NCBI GenBank assembly: GCA_023430685.1
Contig: JAEYZH010000147.1
Location: 1 to 19,981 of the forward strand
Length of the DNA: 19,981 nucleotides
Origin: Pseudomonadota bacterium
GTDB taxonomy: Bacteria > Pseudomonadota > Gammaproteobacteria > Xanthomonadales > Rhodanobacteraceae
Reading direction: 5' to 3'
Part shown: positions 8,370-15,300 of the stretch, in pieces
How the letters are laid out: every line of letters starts with the position of its first letter
How positions within the stretch are numbered: position 1 is the first letter of the stretch
Notes under the pieces: generated by a model
Told to the model about the DNA's origin: nothing
What the model saw: the letters and a program-made list of their open reading frames with translations, nothing else
Database searches by the model: none
Program-made: the position numbers and the translations under genes

Positions 8370-11090
8370 ATGAACCCGCTCAACGACATCCTCGACCAGG
8401 ACCTCGATCCGACCGAAACCCGCGAATGGATTGAATCTCTGAAGGGCGTGATCGACGCCGACGGCACCGATCGCGCGCATTTCCTCGTCGAACGCATGGT
8501 CGACGAGACGCGTCGTGCAGGCGGCTACCTGCCGTTCGCGCCGACCACCGAGTACGTCAACACGATCCCGCCGCATCTCGAGGCGCGCATGCCCGGCGAT
8601 GCGAACATGGAGTGGCGCATCCGCTCGCTGATCCGCTGGAACGCGATGGCGATGGTGGTGCGCGCGAACCGCAAGCCGGGCGACCTCGGCGGCCACATCG
8701 CGAGCTTCGCCTCGTCGGCGACGCTCTACGACGTCGGCTTCAATCACTTCTGGCGCGCGCCGAGCGACGCGCACCCGGGCGACCTCGTGTTCCACCAGGG
8801 CCACTCGAGCCCGGGCATCTACGCGCGCTCGTTCCTCGAAGGCCGCATCGACGAAGAGCAGCTCGACCTCTTCCGCATGGAAGTCGCGGGCCGCGGGCGC
8901 GGACTGTCCTCGTATCCGCATCCCTGGCTGATGCCCGACTACTGGCAGGTGCCGACCGTCTCGATGGGCCTCGGCCCGCTGCAGGCGATCTACCAGGCGC
9001 ACTTCATGAAGTACCTCGAGCACCGCGGCCTGATCGCCCCGAGCGACCGCAAGGTCTGGTGCTTCCTCGGTGACGGCGAGACCGACGAGCCCGAATCGCT
9101 CGGCGCGATCTCGCTGGCCGGTCGCGAAGGCCTCGACAACCTGATCTTCGTGATCAACTGCAACCTGCAGCGCCTCGACGGCCCCGTGCGCGGCAACGGC
9201 AAGATCATCCAGGAGCTCGAAGGCAACTTCCGCGGCGCCGGCTGGAACGTGATCAAGACCGTGTGGGGCAGCTACTGGGATCCGCTGCTCGCGAAGGATT
9301 CGAGCGGCAAGCTGCGCCAGCTCATGATGGAAACGGTCGACGGCGAATACCAGAACTGCAAGGCGTTCGGCGGCGCGTACACGCGCGAGCATTTCTTCGG
9401 CAAGTACCCGGAGACCGCGGGTCTCGTCGCGAACCTTTCCGACGACGACATCTGGCGCCTCAACCGCGGCGGCCACGACCCGCACAAGGTGTACGCGGCC
9501 TACCACGCCGCGGTCAACACGCGCGGCATGCCGACCGTGATCCTCGCCAAGACGGTCAAGGGCTATGGCATGGGTTCGGCGGGCGAATCGCAGAACCCGA
9601 CCCACCAGCAGAAGAAGCTCGACGACGATTCGGTGCGCCATTTCCGCGACCGTTTCCAGATCCCGATCGCGGACGACAAGCTCAAGGACGTGCCGTACTA
9701 CCACCCGGGCAAGGACTCGCCCGAAGTCGAATACATGCTCGAGCGGCGCAAGGCGCTCGGCGGCTTCCTGCCGCAGCGCCGGCGCAAGAGCGCGTCGATC
9801 GCCGCGCCCGCGCTCGATGCGTTCGCGCAGATCACCAGCGGCAGCGGCGAGCGCGAGATCTCGACCACGATGGCGTTCGTGCGCGGCATGAACCTGCTGC
9901 TGCGCGACAAGCAGGTCGCCTCGCACGTGGTGCCGATCGTCGCCGACGAGGCGCGCACGTTCGGCATGGAGGGCATGTTCCGCCAGATCGGCATCTATGC
10001 GCCGTTCGGCCAGAAGTACAAGCCGGTCGACGCCGACCAGCTCATGTACTACCGCGAGGACCAGAAGGGACAGGTGCTGCAGGAAGGCATCAGCGAACCC
10101 GGCGCGATCAGCGCGTGGATGGCCGCCGCGACGAGCTACTCGGTCAGCAACGTCCCGATGCTGCCGTTCTACATCTACTACTCGATGTTCGGCTTCCAGC
10201 GCGTGGGCGACCTCGCCTGGGCCGCGGGCGACATGCGCGCCCGAGGTTTCCTCGTCGGCGGCACCGCCGGGCGCACCACGCTCAACGGCGAAGGCCTGCA
10301 GCACGAGGATGGCCATTCGCACCTGCTCGCGGGCGCGATCCCGAACTGCCGCGCGTACGACCCGACGTTCTCGTACGAGGTCGCGGTCGTTCTGCAGGAC
10401 GGCGTTCGCCGGATGCTGCAGGAACAGGAAGACGTGTACTACTACGTCACCGTGATGAACGAGAACTACGAGCACCCGAACATGCCCGCGGGTGTCGAGG
10501 GCGACATCATCAAGGGCATGTATCTGTTCCGGGACTCGGGATCGGGCGCCCGTGAGAACGGCAAAGGCAAGGGCAGGAACAAGGCGCCCTGCGTGCAGCT
10601 GCTCGGATCAGGAACGATCCTGCGCGAGGTCATCGCGGCGGCGGAGCTGCTCGAGAAGGAGTTCGGCGTCGCGAGCGACATCTGGTCGTGCCCGAGCTTC
10701 ACCGAACTGCGCCGCGACGGCTTCGATGTCGAGCGCTGGAACCGCCTGCATCCGATGGACAAGAAGCCGCGCAAGGCGCACGTGACGGCCTGCCTCGAAG
10801 GACGCGCCGGCCCCGCGGTCGCCGCGACCGACTACGTGCGCGAATTTGCCGACCAGATCCGCGCATTCATGCCCGACGGCAAGCGCTACGTCGTGCTCGG
10901 CACCGATGGCTTCGGCCGCAGCGATACGCGCGCGAACCTGCGCGGGTTCTTCGAAGTCGACCGCTACTGGATCGCGCATGCCGCGATCGCCGCGCTCGCG
11001 GCCGACGGCGAGATGAATCCCGAGGACGTCGCGCGCGCGATCAAGCTCTGGAAGCTCGACCCCGAGAAGCCGAACCCGCTGTCCGTGTAG
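8370..11090 (+). CDS. aceE: Pyruvate dehydrogenase E1 component, homodimeric type
   Basis: 906 residues, close to the ~887 of the E. coli enzyme. It decarboxylates pyruvate with thiamine diphosphate and passes the acetyl group to the lipoyl domain of E2 in the cytoplasmic pyruvate dehydrogenase complex. Visible hallmarks are GGHIASFASSATLYDVGFNH, FHQGHSSPGIYAR (active-site histidines), the ThDP motif GDGETDEPES (234-243) through NLIFVINCNLQRLDG, and the C-terminal VQLLGSGTI, SFTELRRDG and VLGTDGFGRSD. The start at ATG 8370 gives the usual MN-(I/L)-x-D-x-D-P-x-ETxEW N-terminus; the open frame upstream to 8193 is not coding. A short Gly/Lys insertion (ARENGKGKGRNK) precedes VQLLGSG. E2 and E3 genes and pdhR are not adjacent. 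A TAGACT hexamer at 8293-8298 and a 7-bp inverted repeat (8250-8256/8273-8279) are weak promoter or operator candidates. The stop codon lies inside a REP-like repeat. Confidence 0.98.
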   Translation: MNPLNDILDQDLDPTETREWIESLKGVIDADGTDRAHFLVERMVDETRRAGGYLPFAPTTEYVNTIPPHLEARMPGDANMEWRIRSLIRWNAMAMVVRANRKPGDLGGHIASFASSATLYDVGFNHFWRAPSDAHPGDLVFHQGHSSPGIYARSFLEGRIDEEQLDLFRMEVAGRGRGLSSYPHPWLMPDYWQVPTVSMGLGPLQAIYQAHFMKYLEHRGLIAPSDRKVWCFLGDGETDEPESLGAISLAGREGLDNLIFVINCNLQRLDGPVRGNGKIIQELEGNFRGAGWNVIKTVWGSYWDPLLAKDSSGKLRQLMMETVDGEYQNCKAFGGAYTREHFFGKYPETAGLVANLSDDDIWRLNRGGHDPHKVYAAYHAAVNTRGMPTVILAKTVKGYGMGSAGESQNPTHQQKKLDDDSVRHFRDRFQIPIADDKLKDVPYYHPGKDSPEVEYMLERRKALGGFLPQRRRKSASIAAPALDAFAQITSGSGEREISTTMAFVRGMNLLLRDKQVASHVVPIVADEARTFGMEGMFRQIGIYAPFGQKYKPVDADQLMYYREDQKGQVLQEGISEPGAISAWMAAATSYSVSNVPMLPFYIYYSMFGFQRVGDLAWAAGDMRARGFLVGGTAGRTTLNGEGLQHEDGHSHLLAGAIPNCRAYDPTFSYEVAVVLQDGVRRMLQEQEDVYYYVTVMNENYEHPNMPAGVEGDIIKGMYLFRDSGSGARENGKGKGRNKAPCVQLLGSGTILREVIAAAELLEKEFGVASDIWSCPSFTELRRDGFDVERWNRLHPMDKKPRKAHVTACLEGRAGPAVAATDYVREFADQIRAFMPDGKRYVVLGTDGFGRSDTRANLRGFFEVDRYWIAHAAIAALAADGEMNPEDVARAIKLWKLDPEKPNPLSV

Positions 11091-11494
11091 GAGCCCACCC
11101 TGTGGGCGATCCGCGCAGGAAACCGGTTGCGCGCGCTCATCCGGATTCCCGCGATCGCGCACAGGGTGCGCTCCTACGGCAATCGCATCTGCATCGGCGT
11201 CGCCGCGTTCGCGCGCATCATCCGTGCCATCCGACGCGCAACCCGTAGGAGCCCACCCTGTGGGCGATCCGCGCAGGAAACCGGTTGCGCGCGTGCATCC
11301 GGATTCCCGCAATCGCGCACAGGGTGCGCTCCTGCGGCAATCGCATCCGCATCGGCGTCGCCGCGTGCGCGCGCGTCATCCCTGCCATCCGACGCGCAAC
11401 CCGTAGGAGCCCACCCTGTGGGCGATCCGCGCAGGAAACCGGTTGCGCGTGGGAATGCGGATTGCCGCGCATCGCGCACAGGGTGCGCTCCTAC
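11087..11494. repeat. Tandem REP/BIME-like array 1: three 91-92-bp units, 158-bp period
   Basis: Units lie at 11087-11177, 11245-11335 and 11403-11494; starts are exactly 158 bp apart, separated by 67-bp spacers that are themselves near-identical. Each unit has a forward arm headed GTAGGAGC with hairpin GCCCAC-CCT-GTGGGC, a 36-37-base middle containing AACCGGTT, and an inverted arm whose reverse complement begins GTAGGAGC or GCAGGAGC with hairpin GCGCAC-CCT-GTGCGC. A GTAG head on a short palindrome in inverted pairs is the layout of REP elements, including the SMAG family of Stenotrophomonas, which is mobilised by REP-associated tyrosine transposases. No such transposase gene is in this window. 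The hairpins may also stabilise or terminate the aceE message. Confidence 0.88.
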
Positions 11495-11539
11495 GGAATC
11501 CACCCCGATCCGCGCAATGCGCGAGCAACGCATGAATGC

Positions 11540-11616
11540 ATCGGGGCCAGCGTCATTGTCCCTGCGAATCCGCGATGCAGCGGCATCGCAGCAGGAACAA
11601 TGACGCTGGCCCCGAT
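11540..11616. repeat. 77-bp nested inverted-repeat element
   Basis: The outer arms, 11540-11565 and 11591-11616, are 26 bases each and complementary at 25 of 26 positions. Inside them GCGATGC and GCATCGC form a second perfect 7-bp stem around an AGCG loop. The arm core (GGGGCCAGCGTCATTGT) resembles 'GGGGTCAGAGTCATT'-type dispersed palindromes I recall from proteobacterial genomes, so it is probably a small mobile or REP-like element. It may also insulate the convergent aceE and HU-like transcripts. Confidence 0.7.
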
Positions 11617-11621
11617 TGGAA

Positions 11622-11646
11622 CACCGCCGGCGCGGGGCCGGCGGTG
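11622..11646 (-). terminator. Terminator hairpin of the HU-like gene
   Basis: CACCGCCGGC (11622-11631) and GCCGGCGGTG (11637-11646) form a perfect 10-bp GC-rich stem with a GCGGG loop. It begins 8 bases past the HU-like stop codon. Only a short TT follows on the leftward transcript, so this is a Rho-independent-like terminator without a good U-tract. Confidence 0.6.
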
Positions 11647-11654
11647 CCAGGCGA

Positions 11655-12014
11655 TCAGAGCGCCGCGTCCTTGAGCTTCTTCAGCGCGCGGACCTTGAGC
11701 TTGACGGTCGCCGGCTTCGCGGCGAACCAGCGCTCTTCCTTCGTGAAGGGGTCGATGCCCTTGCGCTTCGGCTTGGCCGGCACCGCGACCGCACTGATCT
11801 TCAGCATGCCCGGCAGCGTGAACGTGCCGGCGCCCTTCTTGTTGACCGAGTTCGCGACAGCCTGCTCGAGCGATGCGAGCACGGCGCGCACGCCCTTGGG
11901 CTCGACGCCGCTGTGTTCGGCGAGGTACGCGACGAGGCCGGACTTGCCGAGCGCTTCGGTGATCGGCTTGGACGCGCTCTTCTTGCCGGCGGCCGGCTTC
12001 TTGGATGTAGCCAT
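11655..12014 (-). CDS. HU-like DNA-binding protein with basic N-terminal tail
   Basis: 119 residues. A Lys/Ala/Ser-rich tail (MATSKKPAAGKKSASK, residues 1-16) precedes an HU/IHF fold: helices 'ALGKSGLVAYLAEHSGV' and 'VRAVLASLEQAVANSV', then the arm region 'GAGTFTLPGMLKISAV', 'PKRKGIDPFTKEERWFAAKP' and 'VKLKVRALKKLKDA'. This longer variant is common in Xanthomonadales alongside classical HU. It presumably binds and bends DNA in the nucleoid; specific targets cannot be read from sequence. The ATG at 12014 was chosen because it opens the Lys-rich tail; GGGAGA lies about 10 bases upstream. A terminator hairpin follows the stop directly, and an A-tract-flanked promoter candidate lies upstream, both fitting a strongly expressed single-gene unit. 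Confidence 0.94.
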   Translation of the reverse strand: MATSKKPAAGKKSASKPITEALGKSGLVAYLAEHSGVEPKGVRAVLASLEQAVANSVNKKGAGTFTLPGMLKISAVAVPAKPKRKGIDPFTKEERWFAAKPATVKLKVRALKKLKDAAL

Positions 12015-12072
12015 GATGTTTTGTTCTCCCTTGGGGGTAGCGCGGCGATCCTGTAGCCGCCGCGTCGCCAAG

Positions 12073-12128
12073 CGTATCCGGTTTTTGGCATCTGCGCGCA
12101 AGGGGGAGGCGCAAAAAACCCTGAAAAT
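12073..12128 (-). promoter_or_regulatory. Candidate sigma-70-type promoter of the HU-like gene
   Basis: Read leftward, TTGCGC (12096-12101) and GATACG (12073-12078) are 17 bp apart, and the spacer contains CCAAAAACC. Just upstream lie two A-tracts (AAAAAA and AAAA in 12110-12128), the most AT-rich patch in the neighbourhood, resembling an UP element. The -10 and -35 matches are only partial. Confidence 0.35.
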
Positions 12129-12357
12129 CGCACCTCCAGCGCTCGTTGGACGTGGCAGACGCCGTTTCCGCCGCATCCGTCCCGTCCCGGCCCTGCACGG
12201 GCTGTCATGATCCGGTCGCTTCGGCACGCCAACCTGCGCGCCGGCGTCGACGCCCGGCGGTCCTCCCGAGGCGGGAATCCCTCGCGAAAATGCCGATCGT
12301 TGACGGTAGACTGCGCGCGCCGCGTCCGTCGAAGTGGCCACCATCAGGGGATTTCCG
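12129..12357. other. Rest of the divergent HU-like/nuclease intergenic region
   Basis: No gene is supported here. It should hold the promoter of the rightward nuclease gene: TAGACT at 12307-12312 is a possible -10 box (the same hexamer occurs upstream of aceE), but no convincing -35 is spaced to it. AGGGG seven bases before ATG 12358 is the nuclease ribosome site. Open frames on both strands are extensions of shadows. Confidence 0.5.
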
Positions 12358-15300
12358 ATGTCGTTCCAGATCCGTCGTCTGTTCACCGGACGGTTTGCCG
12401 CACCGCGTCCGTCGCGCCGCGCGTGCCTGCATGCCTGCGGCTCGCTCCTGCTGATCGGCTTCTCGGCGCCGGCGTTCGCGCAGGTGTTCCTCGATGTGCC
12501 CGGCCTCGCGTATCAGCAGGGTTTCGACGGCTTGCCCGCGAGCGGTTCCGCGACATGGAACAACAACTCGACGATCACCGGTTGGTACCACGCGCGCACC
12601 GGCACGGGCCTCACGATCGTCGCGAACGACGGCACCAGCAACGGTGGCAACCTCTACAGCTACGGCAGCGGAACCGCGACCGAGCGCGCGCTCGGATCGC
12701 TCGGTTCCAGCAATGCGGCGATCGGCCACCTGTTCTGGGGCGTGCGACTGCACAACAACACCGGCCAGACGATCACGTCGCTCGATGTGTCCTACGTCGG
12801 CGAACAGTGGCGCAACAGCGCGGCGACCGCGCAGACGATTGCGTTCTCGTACCTGCTCGGCACGCCCTCGGTGTCCGGCACCCTCGCCGATTTCCAGGCC
12901 GCGGGCACGGCCGTGCCTGCGCTCGACTTCACGAGTCCCGTCACGGGCGGCACCGCTGGCGCACTGAACGGCAATCTCGCCGCGAATCGCGTCACGCGCA
13001 GCTTCACGATCGACGGACTGTCGATACCCGTGGGTTCGGAAATCCTGCTGCGCTGGTCGGATCCCGACCATACGGGCGCCGACCACGGTCTTTCGATCGA
13101 CGAGTTCTCGGTCACGCCGCACGGCGGCGCGCCTCTGCCCGCACTGTCGATCGCCGATGCGTCCGTGGTCGAAGGCAACGCGGGCACCACGACGCTGAAC
13201 CTCGTCGTCTCGCTGTCGGCGCCGGCGCCCGCGGGTGGCGTCAGCTTCGATGTCGCGACCGCCGACAACACCGCGACATCGCCCTCCGATTACCTCGGCC
13301 GTTCCGTGCCGGGCGCCGTGATCCCGGCCGGCTCGGATACCTACCTGTTCGCGGTTACCGTGAATGGCGACACGCTGCCGGAGCCGAACGAGACGTTGTT
13401 CGTCAATGTCACGAACGTGAGTGGCGCGAGCGTGGCCGACGCGCAGGCAGCCGGCACGATCGTCAACGACGACGCCGCGCCGACGCTGTCGATCACCGAC
13501 GTCACGGGCATCGAAGGAAATGCCGGCACGACGACGTTCTCGTTCGTCGTCCAGCTGTCCTCGCCCTCGCCGACCCCGATCGGCTTCGACATCGCGACGT
13601 CCGACCTCAACGCGAGCGCGCCGACCGACTACCTCGCGCGTGCGCTGACCGGCCAGGTCATCCCGCCCGGCGTGACGAGTTACGTATTCGACGTGGCCGT
13701 GAACGGCGATGCGCTGCCGGAACCCGACGAAACCTTCCGCGTCGACGTCGGCAACATCGTCGGCAGCGTGATCGCCGCCGACACCCAGGCGACGGGCACG
13801 ATCCTCAACGACGACCTCGACCGCGTCCACGACGTTCAGGGCAATGGCGCGGCGTCGCCGATCGTCGGCGCGAGCGTCGTGCTCGAGGGCGTCGTCATCG
13901 CGAGCTACCAGGGCAACGGCGGCCTGTCCGGCTTCTTCCTGCAGGAAGAAGAGGCGGACGCCGACGCCGACCCGGCGACGTCCGAGGGCGTGTTCGTGTT
14001 CTGCTCGAGCTGCCCGGTGCCGGTCGCGGAAGGCCAGCGCGTGCGCGTCGCGGGCACGGTCAGCGAATTCTTCAACATGACCCAGGTGAACGCGACCACG
14101 CTCGCCGCGGTCAGCGTCGTCGATGCGGGCAACCACCTCGCCGACATCACGCCGGCGACGATCGACCTGCCGGTGGCCGGCGCGATCGATGCCTATTACG
14201 AAGCGCGCGAAGGCATGCTCGTCACCTACGCGGACACGCTTGCGGTCGGCGAATACTTCGAACTCGCGCGCTACGGCCAGATCGAGTTGTACGAGGGCGG
14301 GCGCCCGCGCCAGTACGCCGCGGACAACGTGCCGACGCCCGCGGGCTACGCGGCGCACCTCGACGAACTCGCGCGCCGGCGCGTGATCCTCGATGACCGC
14401 AACAACATGCAGAACTGGCCGCTGTCGCTCGTCGACGGCAGCCAGTTCGTCTGGCATCCGCATGCGAACGGCGGCCTCTCGGCCGGCACGCAAGGTGTCG
14501 ATTTCTTCCGCGGCGGCGACGAGGTCGTCGCGCTGACCGGCGTGCTGCACTGGTCGTTCGCGGGCCTGACCGGTACCGACGCCTGGCGCATCCGCCCGAC
14601 CGAAGCGAACCCGGTCACGTTCACCGTGGCGAATCCGCGGCCGGCGACGCCGCCCGCGGTCGGCGGCGCGATCAAGGCCGCGAGCGTGAACCTGCTCAAC
14701 TGGTTCACGACGATCGACACCACGTCGAGCACGAACAGCGGACCCTGCGGACCGTCGGGCACGATGGATTGCCGCGGCGCCGACAGCGCACTCGAACTGG
14801 TGCGCCAGCGCGACCGCACCTCGACGATGCTCTGCGGCCTCGGCGCCGACGTGATCGGCCTCGGTGAACTCGAGAACACGACCCCGCGCGACGCGATCGA
14901 CGACCTGCTCGCCGCGGTCAACGCGAGCTGCGGCGGCGCGCATCCGTACGTCTATGCCGACACCGGCGGCACGCTCGGCACCGATGCGATCCGCGTCGCG
15001 ATCGTCTACCGCAGCGGCGTGCTCGCACCGGTCGGCGCGCCGCTGGTCGACCTCGATCCCGTGCACAGCCGCCCGCCGACCGCGCAGGTGTTCGATGTCG
15101 CCGATGCGTCGAATGCGGCGTTCGGCCAGCGCTTCAGCGTGGTCGCGAACCACCTCAAGTCCAAGCGCTGCGACGATGCGACCGGCGGCGACGTCGACGC
15201 GAACGACGGACAAGGCTGCTTCTCCGCGCGGCGCACCGCGCAGGCCCAGCGCGTGCATGCGTGGGTCACCTCGACCGTGATCCCCGCGGCCGGTGGCGAC

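Noticed and set aside
8292..10475. Open frame of 727 codons on the minus strand opposite aceE
   Set aside because: Composition shadow of aceE; low-complexity His/Arg/Val/Ala sequence and no ribosome site or motif.
11087..11494. Possible CRISPR array
   Set aside because: Repeats are internally palindromic with a 158-bp period, the spacers are near-identical to each other and no cas genes are present.
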